A stretch of 64,000 nucleotides of DNA from Microbotryum silenes-acaulis (Eukaryota > Basidiomycota > Microbotryomycetes > Microbotryales > Microbotryaceae). A program made the position numbers and the translations under genes. The stretch is from NCBI GenBank assembly GCA_003665825.1, contig QPFY01000002.1, positions 434,001 to 498,000 of the forward strand, given 5' to 3'. Below the pieces are notes generated by a model. It saw only the letters and a list, made by a program, of their open reading frames with translations, did not search any database and was not told the DNA's origin. The first letter of the stretch is position 1, and every line of letters starts with the position of its first letter. This document shows positions 1-16,353 of this stretch, one piece after another.

Positions 1-65
1 GGTACGCGTAGAGCCGTCGCATTCGGTATCCTCTTGGTTCCTCGGACGCGTTCTTGGAATCCATC

Positions 66-4958
<4,893 letters not shown>

Positions 4959-5358
4959 TTCGCGATTGGCCCTTCGGAATGACCTCTTGCTTTCCTCCTT
5001 CTCGCGAGGAACGACACCACTCTTCTCTTCTTCTTTTTGACGGGATATTGACGTTTGTTCTGTTTTCTCCTTTTGATGATAACCAAAAAATTACTTCTCT
5101 TGATCTTTCGGTATTTCTCTTGAGCCCCCTGGTCCCGCCCCTCTCGTCTTGACTTTGCCTCCCTCATTCGCTCTTACGTTTGATGTGTCTCCTTTTCCCT
5201 GGCCTTAATGGATGCACGAATACCGTAAAGAGAGCCTTTCATGGTGTATGGCCAAGCGATGAGTGGTAGGGAAGGTTTTTGCCGCGCACTCATTGAGATG
5301 AGCCGTGTATCGAGCCGATCACTACGCAGTGCCAGGAATAGCTCAGGCCAACACGAGC
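4959..5358. other. Intergenic, PKC1 3' region
   Basis: About 400 bases after the PKC1 stop with T-rich stretches expected of a fungal 3' UTR. No further gene or RNA is recognisable. Confidence 0.5.
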
Positions 5359-6284
5359 TTACTTTACAACATGGGTGGCGGTGGTGGTAATGGTGGTGGC
5401 GTTCGGTCGACTCGGTCTTTTTACCAATAGTTCCTCTTCATAAGCCGTTCTCCAGATATCCCATGCCCATTCCATCATCGCGTCATCGGCATCGCCAACG
5501 AGGGGGCGACTTGAAAGCAACGAAGCCAGTTCGTCTTCTTTGACTCAATGCCTGCGTGTTTTCCCGCGTCCAACATCAGTAGTGCAAGGACCAGGAGTGA
5601 TGAGAGGCGTTGGATGGAGAAGTGGACCCACCTTCCATTAGAAGACGTCTCGGGTCGCGCATCCGTCAGGCCACAGAAATCCATAAAGTTTATTCGCAGC
5701 AACGGATGCGTCTCCTTGAACGTCGCCAGCGCCCTCCTCGCTAAAATGCCTTGGTTCCTCAACGGCCGTCTCTTGAAACACCATAGCACATGATGCTGGA
5801 ACTGCATGACGAAGTCGAGAACCAAATGACATGCGTCGACGGTGGAACGAGCGCGACGACACGTTCCATCAGGGCGTTGATGAACCACCTGTAGTTTTTC
5901 TCGTCCCACATGGTGAACCAAAGGCCGACATTGATGATCACATGAGTCACGGGTTCCGGGTCCTTGCTTAGGCCGTCGAGTACGTCGGTCCAATCATCCT
6001 TGAGGAAGTATTGACTGAAGCGCACGTGGGCTCGATCTGAGGTCTCTATTCCGGTCGACAGGGGATTGATGTCTATTCCGGTCGACTGCTGTCTTGATGT
6101 ACAATTGCGTATCGAGCAAGTCGTACACTGCTCCATAGTACCGTGGTCGTCTATAGCCCCTGAAACCTGTCGAGATAATCATGATGGCCAAAACAATCCA
6201 CAGCATCGCCACGGCGGCCTTCACCAACATCGTCTTGTTCGATATCTTTTCGTAAGTGCGCTGTACTGCGTTGGGGGACCCCAT
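5359..6284 (-). pseudogene. Decayed PC-esterase-like gene (copy A)
   Basis: Left-hand remnant of the family whose intact member lies at 7316-9331. The N-terminal part keeps a membrane segment and the DLLDxxLYIKT motif, but the whole filamin/Ig-like domain and the GDS block are missing; the text jumps straight to the RFSQYF and VIINVGLWF block. A net one-base loss near 5780 breaks the frame just after the conserved MCY. The aspartate of the catalytic DGRH motif is Asn (SSNGRH), and in the last exon the Trp that follows His in the other copies is a TGA stop. After that stop the frame still encodes a recognisable tail (DDAMMEWAWDIWR) to a stop at 5359. Reading stays open upstream of the ATG at 6284 to about 6380, so the true start may have been further out. 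Homology is clear; loss of function is inferred from four independent lesions. Confidence 0.8.
6045..6086. repeat. 15-bp direct repeat, 27-bp spacing, at deletion junction
   Basis: The 15 bases TCTATTCCGGTCGAC occur at 6045-6059 and again at 6072-6086, exactly 27 bases (nine codons) apart. They sit where copy A lost its central domains, so they may mark the rearrangement that removed them. Confidence 0.7.
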
Positions 6285-6437
6285 CTCCTCGAAAGATCGG
6301 TGATACGAAGCTTTCGCCGGAAACAGCGCGATCGATTCCAGATCCTCAGACTCGGCGTCGGCATCGTCGTCCGAGTAATGGTCTTCATTTGTGGTTCATT
6401 CTTCTTGCCCAGTTCCGATCGAGTCCGTGGGTAGCTT

Positions 6438-7315
6438 CCAGAGTTTGTTTGGTTGCTTGCCCAAACTCGGAAATTGAATCCGTCCCACTGCCTTTATGCT
6501 CGAGAGCAAGAGGGGAAAGGCACGAAAGGTTCGGATCTGTCAATTCAACAAACATACAAGAGTTATTCTGGTAGCGAAGTCTCTGCGGCCTACCTGAGTC
6601 CAGTCTCACAGGCGAGAAAACTTGCTTGGGCCGGGGGACGGATGCCGAAGCCTCGACCCGCCGACGACCTCGGAGATAGCTGCCCCGCCGGCGACCGCGG
6701 TGTTGAAGTGGGGGGCGGGGGCGACTCCACCGGGCTCCGCGGACCTCTTGGGACGGCATAGAGCTGCTGGTCTGTGGCGCAGAGATGAACTGATCAGGAT
6801 CATCTACGCTTTCCAAGTGAGATATTGCTATCGTTGTACTCGACTTTGAAGAACGACCGTCGATCAGTCCTCAACTTGGTGGCAAGGAACGGCTGACTTG
6901 GAAGGCTCAGTGGCTCGACTCCGTCGCACGACTAATTGCGGAGGAGGTGATATGAATCGAACCGGCTCGAGTTTGCCTTCTGAAGTGATAATGAGTGTGT
7001 TGAAGGCGTACTTGCTCGTTCGAAACCGGAGTGAGAGGCGTGACTCGCGAGACACACAAGTCGACCTTGGCAGTTGGTCGACGTCAAGCTCGGCGAAGAC
7101 GAACCGAATGATCGGCATTCTGCGCGGCGGGTCTCGTCGCTCGCCCAATGCAGGCATGTCGACACTCGAGTGGATCCAGACCCATCGCCCCAAGCCTGTG
7201 CCTCACCGTACAAACACCAACTTCGAGTGACATGTTCACAAGCATTTCTATTCTTTTTCGTTGACAACAATATCATGGCCGCTACGTTCAAATCACGAAA
7301 CATTCATGATCATCT
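6438..7315. other. Intergenic, no recognisable gene
   Basis: Spacer between the decayed copy A and the intact esterase copy B. Open frames here are short, unlike any protein I recognise and lack paired splice signals. I see nothing I can support. Confidence 0.5.
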
Positions 7316-9331
7316 TTAAGAGTTGACCCTCGCACTCTGGTCGTCCTCGGCTCGAACTCGCCAAATATCCCAAGCCCATTGGAAGAGTGCGTTGTCCGCC
7401 GCACCGACCCAAGGTCGCACCTCGTACATCCACGGGATAGGCTGGTCCTCCCTCACCCAGTGTCTGTAAGTGAAACACGCAAGACGTGTCCTGGGGATCA
7501 GCAAGCATCGAACGCCACGCACTCCGCCGCATCAAAACTTCGTGCTCACCTCCCATCGGTCGATGTCTCGGGTCTCGCATCCGTCAAACGATAGTAGTCG
7601 ATAAAATCGACTTTGAGCAAAGGGAACCGCTCTTTAAAGATCCCTAGGACTCTCTGAGCCAAGATTCCATGATGCCGCAACCCCCTCCTCTTGAACATAT
7701 TATAGCACACGATCCCCGGACTGACGGACGGGGTCGAGGCCCAGATGATGTGGACCGAAGGCGAGGTGACGGCTTGAACGTAATCCAGTAATTCGGAGAC
7801 ACGTTGCATGTATGCTTCTTCGCCGATGAGGGCGAGCCATAGACCCACGTTCACAATGACTTGCGTGAGGGGGGGTACGCCTGGACCGACGAGGTCGGCT
7901 AGCGTGTCTTGCCACTTGTCGAACTCGTCCGTGAGAAAGCGCTGGCTGAAGCGGACAACACCTCGATGTGTCTCCTTCGTGAAGTTGGAAATAGAGTACT
8001 CAAATGTCTTGGAAGAATAATGATACGTCTTCAGGTCGTCCGAATAGAGGCAGTTCCCTCCGATTTGTCCGTCGTGGAGTGAAGGGTAGAGATGGCCGCA
8101 AAAGGACGTGCGCAGGATCGAGTCGCCAATGTAGGCGACATGCTTGACCGAAGGGAGATCTTCCAGCGAATGTTTTACGTCGAGTCGCTTTTGCTTGCAC
8201 CGATAGGGGACGTAGATGTATTGATCGGTTGTGGTGAGGTTCGTGTCTGCAGGGGAGACGGTTATGGGTCAGCGACAGATTCTCAGGGGTTCTCGAGGGA
8301 AACGCCGGGTGGAACTTGCCTCGATCCTGCAAGTGACTTTGAAGCCATGGTGTGAGGCGGTACTTGGGATTGATGTGGGGAACACTGATCCACCTGCCGT
8401 GTACCGGGCCCTCATAGTCGACCGCGGTGCACTCTCTGAACCCGTCCGAGACGAGCCGGGAAGATTTTGGAGCTTCGACAACGTGCAATGGCCGTTGCCC
8501 ACTCCCCTTGACGGTCCAATGCTGATCATTTTCCGAACAATCCGGGTTCCCAATCACTTCCGGGGTGATCCAAATATCGTAAAACCCGGCCTGGATCAAC
8601 GTGTGCCTGATCTCGGTCGTTCCTGTCTTGAGATCATGTTTGTAGAGCGCTGGGTTTGACGGTACGGCTTCGGAGACCGGTCCGCGGAAGTGCACGACGT
8701 ATTGTGGACTGCACTCTTCTGTGCCTACGATGGACGCGTCGCATTGAACGAGGAGGGTGAAGGGTTCCCCGGCCTGGGCTGTCCATGCAACCTCGTCTGT
8801 GGGGTGATTCAAGGTAAAGGGTCCTGCGTTGAAGATAAAAATATTGGCGTTCAGCTCGGCCTCTTTCATGGTGAAATTGAGTATTTAGACAGAGCTATGT
8901 TGCTACTGACCCCAGTTGACTTTCCCTCGATCGAGCAAACTCTGTCCAGGGGTCTTGACATACACGGTCGGATCGAGCAAATCGAACACGACCGGCGATG
9001 ACTTTGCCCACCACCAGTCGCTCGGACCGGACGTTCGAAAGAGCGTGTAGGAAGCGTAGAGGAGGTAAAGCATAATCGATGGAACTACCATACGTCTCCA
9101 TTTACCATGTTTGAACTCGTGGACCCAGCTGTGGGACTGAGGGGAGGTGTTCGGGGCCGCGGGAGGATAGTCATGCGTTGAGTTGTGTTGGGACTCATCG
9201 AACCTCGTCCGGTTGAGCGCATCCTCGTCGCCAAACGCAAACGAGTCGTTTCTCGCATCTTTGCTTTCTTCATCAAGAAAAGGTACGTCTTCCTGCCCCT
9301 CTAGATCATCCGTAAGCTTGCCTCGTGCCAT
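7316..9331 (-). CDS. PC-esterase / NXPE-TBL-like membrane-anchored SGNH hydrolase (copy B, intact)
   Basis: Four exons on the minus strand: 9331-8911, 8823-8320, 8246-7550, 7463-7316, giving 589 residues. Predicted type II membrane protein: hydrophilic N-terminus, one membrane segment at about 81-98, then a filamin/Ig-like domain (about 145-270) and a PC-esterase domain. The nucleophile block is GDSILR with Ser351; the second catalytic block is D539-G-R-H542, and this DxxH is split by the last intron. The order Ig-like plus PC-esterase is that of NXPE proteins; plant TBL/XOAT relatives share the GDS and DxxH blocks and O-acetylate glycans. A role in acyl modification of cell-surface or secretory glycans is inference; substrate is unknown. 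Intron 2 is GC-AG (donor gcaagt). It is the only undamaged one of three tandem copies. Confidence 0.8.
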
Positions 9332-9745
9332 CGGGATGGTGCTCGAGGATTGGAGAGCACGCAGAGCACAATCCGACTTGAGGGGTCGGAGGACGAATGA
9401 GTCGGCTGGAGCCTAGATACGTGTTAGGAAGTCTCAAGCCCGGTAAGTCTTCGCTGTCGATTGTCCGTCGAGGCAAGACCTAACGATTGATCCGAGGGTA
9501 GGCGTAAGAGGTGGTTGTGTGGACTGAATCGGTACGATGAAGGAGGACAGCCTAACTGCCAAGGCGGATCGGAGCTCCCTCGGCTGCCCTCAGCCGGCCC
9601 AGGCCGGCACAACCTCGAGCTTGGCTCACGTGACCAGCAGCCGTGTGAGCTCGGGCCTCGGCCTCAATCGGAGATCACGGCCGTGGAGGAACGGCTAAAT
9701 GCGTCAATCGGACCATCGATTTTGTAGCAAAATCACAACTGCGTA
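9332..9745. other. Intergenic between esterase copies B and C
   Basis: About 410 bases between the start of copy B and the end of copy C, presumably holding the promoter of B. No gene or RNA recognised. Confidence 0.5.
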
Positions 9746-12412
9746 CTATGAACCATAATCCCACCCTACAGGCCATCGAACCTCCCTTTCCTCTTGGTCC
9801 CTGACCCTCCATACATCCCATGCCCATTCCAACATGGCATCATCTGCCGACCCGACCAGCGCCGGTCGCATCTTGGTCACCGTTTCGAAATCACTTTCCA
9901 TCGCCCAGTGTCTGAGCAGCACGAAGACAATTTTAATCAGTCAAAACCTCATCAGAGCCTGTTGGGGGGAACGTTTAGCTCACCTCCCATCCGTCGAGGT
10001 CTCGGGTCTCGCATCCGTCAACCTGAAGTAATTGACGAAATTGACACGAAGCTTCGGATCCGCCTCTTTGAAATCCTTTAAGACGCGCTGCGCCAAGATT
10101 GAATGATCCTTCAAAGTCACTCTCTTGTACGCCTCGAAGCAATTGACCCCGGGCCTGACGGACGGCGTCGAAGGCCAAATGATGCGCAGCGGAACCGACG
10201 AATTCGAGGTGTGGAGCATCGACGTGACGAGACGGAGCGCATCGGTGACACGGTCCATGTAGCCCGCTTCGGGCCAGGTGACGAACCACATCCCGACGTT
10301 GAGCACGAGGTGTGTCACAGGTACGTCCGCACCAAGATCTTCGAGCACGCGAAGTTGGCGAGGACGAGAGTAGGCCGGCTTTGAAGGTCTCTAGTAATGC
10401 CCAATGTAGTGACATCCAAAAGACCCTCGGGACGAAGATTGTTCGATAGTCAAATCGGCCATTCCTCGTAAGAGTTGGGATTGTTATTGAGGATGATCTT
10501 GTTGGTGTCGGAAGCCTCAGGCTCAAAGAGCGCCTGGGTAGCTCGTTGGGATAACCTGTCGCAGAAATGTTCTCAAGCGGAATCTGATGATGACCACGAC
10601 TCAGTCCAATGAACAGGGACGAGAACAGAGTGGCCAGAGACTAAGGGACAGACTCGCGGAAGGCTAGAAAGTGAAGTGTAAAGCTAATAAAGAGAAAGAT
10701 TAGAGACTAGTAAAGTAGGGAGATTGAGTGATTTTAGTGGGTATGGTTGATCCTGGTTCAGGGTCAATGAGTCCTACACTACTGGCTTCTGCCAGTGTGC
10801 GTAACAGCATTCCCTCCGACTTTTCCGAAGATTTCTAGGTATTAATATAATTATGCTGTTAATGAAGTCTATCAAATAAATAAAAAGAGTGACTAAGGAG
10901 TGAATGACACGCCGCTAGGCTCAATCCCAAGTACCATAATAGGAACGATAATCAGATGAAGGACGGGACAACCCATATGACCATATACAAATGACACTTC
11001 GGGCCATGTCGAGGTGTCGCCGGTGAGAAAGCGTTGACTGAATTTGACGCTCGTTCGATCCCCATTGGGTGCTGCAAGGACGTGTTCAAACGTTTTGGCC
11101 GTATGCCTCGAGGTCTTGGGGTCGTCGGGCGTACAGCCGCCACCGAATGATCCGTTGTGGAGAGAAGGGTAGAGATGACCGCAGGAGGAGGTGCGCAGTA
11201 TCGAGTCGCCCACATAAGCGACGTGCCGTACCGAAGGGAGTGCTTCGACCGACGCCGCCACGTTGAGTGCTTTCCTCTTGCACCGGTACGGCGCATAAAC
11301 GTTTCCGCTAGCGAGGTGTTGAGGGCAACTGTGACAAGGAATGTACCGAGGATCTGGCTCGAGTACCAAGTAGCTGCCATGTGCTCACATTGCTTGTGCA
11401 AATGACTGCGCACCCACGCGGTCCCTCGATACTCCTCTCGGACATGCCTCAAACTGACCCATCTCCCCGCTTCCGGACCTTCATAATGTGCGGCATCGCA
11501 TTCCTTCATCTCGTCCGCGACCGTTGAATCGACGGAGGGCAAGACGTGCAGAGTCGCCTGCCCGCTCCCCTTAATGTACCAGTGCCGATTCTCGTCCGGG
11601 CACGAAGGGTGGTTCGGATCGCCCCTGACGCCCTCGGGTAGAATCCATAGATCATACACGCCCGCTTGGGTTACGGTGACGTTGATTTGGGTCCTTCCGC
11701 GTGCAGAATCGTGTTGGTACAGGCTCGGGATTGAAGGCACGGCTTCGGCGACGGGGCCACGGAGGTAGATGATGTATTGGGGCGCACAGGCGGGCTTGCC
11801 GACGACGTCGGCGTCGCATTGGACCACGACGGGAAAGACGTGACCGGCGTTGACGGTCCACTTTGTTTCTTCGGGCACAATCAAGCTATACGGACCTATC
11901 AAAGGTGGGGAGCACGGGTGCGTGAGCGATTCCGCTAAGATCGGGGCAGTATTCCATCAATCACAGGTCAACTCACCCCATTCGACGTGATTTTGATCCA
12001 AGAGGCTCGCACCACCCGCTTTGACGTACAGATACGGATCCAGGAGGTCGAGAATGACCTATCGCGGCGGATGTAGTGGTGGAGGAGCGAAGAAGAAATC
12101 GAGTGCTGCACGTTCAAGGGTTGGCGAAAGCAGCCACCAAAGCAAGAGGAGGGTCAGGGTCAAAGCCAGGCCCGCGCAGGACCAGGCCAGTCGAGCTTGT
12201 TCGAAGGCGAAATATGATATATGGTGACGACTGTTCGCTTCTTCGAGGTCGTAATCGGTGCGCGAGGACAATGACTTGGAGGGCGGGTACGAGTCCGGGC
12301 GAGGGTTCAGAGCCGTCGATTCGGAGCAAAATTCGGCTTCGGCTTTGTCCTCTTCATCGGAGTCTTGTTCGTTGCATCCATGTTCGGGGTTGCGTTCGAA
12401 GCGGATTTGCAT
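9746..12412 (-). pseudogene. Decayed PC-esterase-like gene (copy C), split by insertion
   Basis: Third member of the family, reading from an ATG at 12412. Its N-terminal exon has a strong membrane segment (about 12,100-12,200), then an in-frame TAG at 12059-12061 just before the VILDLLDP motif; no splice pair of the right phase removes it. Exon 2 (11895-11389) carries the filamin/Ig-like domain. The GDSILR block follows, but its frame does not join exon 2 in phase. The coding text stops after RFSQRFL at about 11,000 and resumes at about 10,350 (VLNVGMWF), with about 600 bases of foreign DNA between, part of which is a LINE 3' end (10732-10880). The final exons keep DGR-H and the DDAMLEWAWDVWR tail to a stop at 9746. 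Homology to copy B is clear; the gene is surely broken. Confidence 0.85.
10726..10892 (+). mobile_element. 5'-truncated LINE 3' end inside copy C
   Basis: Bases 10732-10880 are identical to 28232-28380, the 3' end of a LINE fragment elsewhere in this window. The piece ends in an A-rich tail (about 10878-10886) and is flanked by a 6-base direct repeat GAGTGA at 10726-10731 and 10887-10892, as expected of a target-site duplication. It carries no coding sequence of its own. Confidence 0.85.
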
Positions 12413-12917
12413 TCGATGAGAAGAGAAAGCAAAAACGAGCTCGGACCGAAGTGGTCGGCGACCGGCGATCGCTGCACGGCCTGCGAGCGAAGGCCGGACG
12501 CCGAGTCTTTCTTGTGAGCTGCATTGTAGGGCGCGCCAGGGTTCGAGTAGGGTCTCGCGAGTCAGCTCCACGATGAGGCTTTCGCACTCATTATCGAATG
12601 GACTCACCTCGTGTGGGGATTGAAGTTCCGAGGGCTCCCAGCTGATGGGTTCTGATCGGGTCCCGGTGCAGCGGATGGCAGGAGCGGGAACCCTCAAAAT
12701 CGCCGGGAAGCGCGCCGATCGAATGTGGGGGGACGTTCTGTAATGCGGCAATTAGCGCAACAAGTAATCAACAGTGGGTGGTCTAGGCCCGTGCCTCTCT
12801 CCCCCCACACTTTCACCCGAGACGAACTCACGAGCGGAACGTCGAGCGTAGAAGTCGCACCGTGCACGTGACCAACGAGGGGCGCGGTCAAGGGAGGACC
12901 CATAGCACACCCATAGC
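12413..12917. other. Divergent promoter region
   Basis: About 500 bases between the start of broken copy C and the MED25-like gene, which point away from each other. It presumably holds both promoters. No specific site is recognised. Confidence 0.4.
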
Positions 12918-15900
12918 ATGTCCAACAAGACTGCGACACCGGTGCCTTCCAGCTCTCTCGGGTCGTTCAACCATGGCAACGGCAACGGCAACGGTCTCGC
13001 TGCCTCGGGCTCGACCCCCGCCGCCTCGACCTCGACCTCGAACCCGAACCACGCTAACAACACCGCAGGGGCCCATGCGAAGGGCAACGGCAGCAACACC
13101 TCGTCGTCACAAGCACCCGATCCGGTCAAACGAAGCGTTGTGCCCGTCGTGCTCATTATCGACCCTTCGATCAGGTCCATAGCCCAGCCCTACACCTCGC
13201 TCGTGATATCGTACGTTCCCTCCTGACATGGAACGATCAACCCAAGACTGATCAATCCCCTCCTCTCTACACCTACAGCACACTACAGCTGTTACATCCG
13301 ACCGCGCAGGTACGTCTTACTCGGGTCTCGCACCCACCTCCTTTGCGCGTTCCTATGCCCATCATCAGCCAGCTGACCCCGGCTCGACTCCACTCCGCAG
13401 CTGCTCGTCACCGCACTGCAACCCGGATCCTATCCTGCGACGATCCACCCTCTCCAACCTCCGGCTGCCTTTCTCGCCTCGCTCCCTTCGATCGTCAAGC
13501 GACCCGCACGACCGTCGCACGCGACCTCGCTGTGGCGCTCGCCTGGATCGCACCTTCTCCACGCGATACGCACCGCGCGCAAGCTCATCCAGGCCCAGAT
13601 CGTCGGCTCGTCGACGGTCAAGACCCAGCTGCCGCGCTACATTGTCGTCATCACCGCGACCGACCTCTACAACAACGGCGAAGGCGATGAGCTCTGGCTC
13701 GATGACGATGCCGACGAGCTCGAATTGTGGGAGTCGGTCGGGAAAACCTTTACCAAGGACCCGCATGCCACGACCCTCTTGTCCGTCATCACCCTCGGCA
13801 ATACCCCCAACCTCGAGGCCTTTTGGAAGATTGTGCGTTAGTTTTTCCGCCGAGAGCAGAGCGGAGATGGTATGGGAGCGATCGTGGACTGACCACCCGA
13901 AGATTTCCTTCTGTTGACTCGTCTAGTCTTCGAGTCGCTTCCCTCCGGGCTTGATCTACAACTCGACAGTCCCTTCTCCTGCGGTACCCTTCACCTTTCC
14001 GCTCTACGCACCAGGGCATGCGTGCTTCCTGCTCGGGTTCTACAACGCCCGATCGGCGGCGGCATCGAATGCGGCCCTGCCCAGCAGTGGACCTCCGACG
14101 CCGCAGACCGTCTCAACCCCGAACGCGGCCTTGAACAAGCGACCCGCAGAGTCTTCTACCACAACGTCTGCGACCACGAACATGACAACTGGCAACACGG
14201 GCTCGGCAACGAACAAAAAGATCAAACCCAACCCCAACCCGTCCCTGAGTTCGCCCGCGCTCGCGCCCGCCCCCTTTGCAACGACGCAGTCCAACGCCAC
14301 CACGGCCGCGAACCCCGCCAAGACGAATCCGGCGACGGCGAATAATGCTTCGTTGGTCCCCTTGTCGCTGCCCCCAGGTCTGTCGACTGAAGCGATTCAG
14401 GCGTACGTCGCCGAATTGCGAGCGATCGCGGTGCGCAACTCGACGGCCCCACCGACGCTCGCCGACGTCCAGGCCATGGTCAACGCCTACGCCGCACAAC
14501 AACAACAGCAACAACAATCACAACAACAACAGCAGCAGCAGCAGCAGCAGACCTCTGCGCAGTCGGCTGCGGCGGGGTCGTTCATGACGGGGTCCGCAGC
14601 GCCGGGCGGGCGATCGGTACCGGCACCAGCATCCGACCCGACACCACAGCAAATGCAAGCGCAAGTTCAGCAAATGCGCCAGCAGCAACAGCAACAGCAA
14701 CAAAATCACCCGGGTGCCGGGACGACGTCGTTGTTGGGGATCACCAGCGTGTCCGAGCTCACGCCCGCGCAAATGCAGAGCCTGCCGAGCATCCCCGAGG
14801 ACATGAGGAGCAAGATCGAGGCGCACCTCAACCTCATCCGCGAGCAGGTCCGCGGCCGCAAGTTGACCGAGGAGGAAGGGCATGCGAGGATCCGCAAGTT
14901 GCAGGAGTTGGCCAACAGGTTCGTGCACGACCGCGTTCGGGCAGACGGTGGCTAGGAACTGATGTCCTCGTTGTTTTCATGTCCCATCAGTTCGCGGCTC
15001 CACGCGGCTCAGCAAGCCGAAAGAGAGAGACTGTCGTCGCAAGGCAGCAGCACTCTGGTCCAACAACAGCAAGCCGCCGCCATCGTCGCTGCGGCCGCAC
15101 GAGGCCGTGGGCCACCACCGGCCAACACCTCTTCGCAGCTACCACCGTCGCAGGGTCCCTTCCAGGCCACAGTGGCCTCAACGTCGACGACGAACTATGG
15201 CCAACCACCCGGAGCGAACGCTTACCCCGCTTCCTCCCCTGCGCTTCCGGGGACATCATCGACGGCGACCCCGCAGGCTCCGACGCCAAATCTTGTCCCG
15301 GCCTCGCCGAGAACGGTGTGGAAGGGCGGCATCTCGTGGGCGTTGAACGAAGGCAGCGGCAACAAGCAGGATTTCACCATGTACTGCGCCATGACACCGA
15401 TGACACCCGCTTCGGTGCAGGAGCTGTACGTCATAGTCTGTGGCTTCCCTGTTGGCGAACGATGAGGCTGATGGTCCGAGAGTCTATTCTTTCTTTTCAT
15501 CCACCAGAGCCGAAATTAAGCTGCCGCAACAGATCCGCATCTCAAACCTCGCATCCATCGAATTGTCGACGTTGCAAGGGCTGGCGGGTAAGCATCGGTT
15601 GGCAACGGCGAGCTTATCGGCCTTGCCGAACGATAGCCTCCCACCCGAGTTGCGCGACAAGCAGATGGCGATGGGGGCCGACAACGAGCGGTTGTACACC
15701 ATGTTTGCGCAGAGCATGGAACAGCGTGCCCAGGTAAGCCGTTCGTCGTCTCTTCGAGTCGGGTCCGAGGAGGCTTCCAGTCGCTAAACGCTCCCGCTCT
15801 TGTCTTCTTGCATTCGTAGTGCGGCATCATCCGGTTCGGTCAACTCAACCAAGGCTTGGTCATGGTTGCCGTGCCCAAGCAACTCAAGTTCATCGCCATC

Positions 15901-16353
15901 GTCTTTACGCGTGTGCCTCTGCTCGATGAATGGATCAATCCGCCTCCGACGGCGGCGACAACGTCAAAGACTTCTCCGCAAGTATCGAGACCTCTACCGA
16001 TCGTACCGACGAATGCAGCTCAGCTCCAAGCGCAGCAACAACAGCAACAGCAGCAGCAGTTCCAGCAACAGCAACATATTTCACAACAACAGCAGCTGCA
16101 ACAACAGCAGCAGCAAAAGCAGCAGCAACAGCAGCAGCAACAAGCACAAGCGGGGATGTTCGCCACGCCGCAATTCAACATCAACCAGTTCTTGGCTGCG
16201 CAACAGCAACAACAACAACAACACCAGATGTACGGCGTACCCCCATCAGGGGGTTCGATGGCGATGCCCCAGCAGGGACAGCTCTCGGCGAGCGAATTCG
16301 CCGAGTTGCAGAGGTTGTTGGGTGGTGCTGCGGGAGGCTCGGGGTCGGGATGA
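12918..16353 (+). CDS. MED25-like Mediator subunit (VWA plus ACID/PTOV-like domain)
   Basis: Seven exons: 12918-13210, 13279-13309, 13401-13832, 13927-14918, 14991-15425, 15508-15733, 15820-16353; 980 residues. After a Ser/Asn/Gly-rich start, residues from about 75 (VVPVVLIIDPS) to about 270 look like the von Willebrand A fold of MED25. A low-complexity centre has Gln runs (about 14,500-14,550 and 14,680-14,705). A beta-rich block at about 688-840 (VWKGGISWAL to RFGQLNQGLVMVAVPKQLKFIAIVFTR) resembles the PTOV/ACID domain that binds activators. The tail is again Gln-rich. Mediator links transcription activators to RNA polymerase II in the nucleus. Splice joins all keep frame. The family call rests on fold-like motifs rather than a strong signature; another VWA-containing transcription cofactor is the alternative. 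Confidence 0.6.

Noticed and set aside
12062..12114. A 53-base intron that would remove the TAG stop in esterase copy C
   Set aside because: The only nearby GT donors are in the wrong phase, so splicing would break the frame; the stop is treated as a real lesion.
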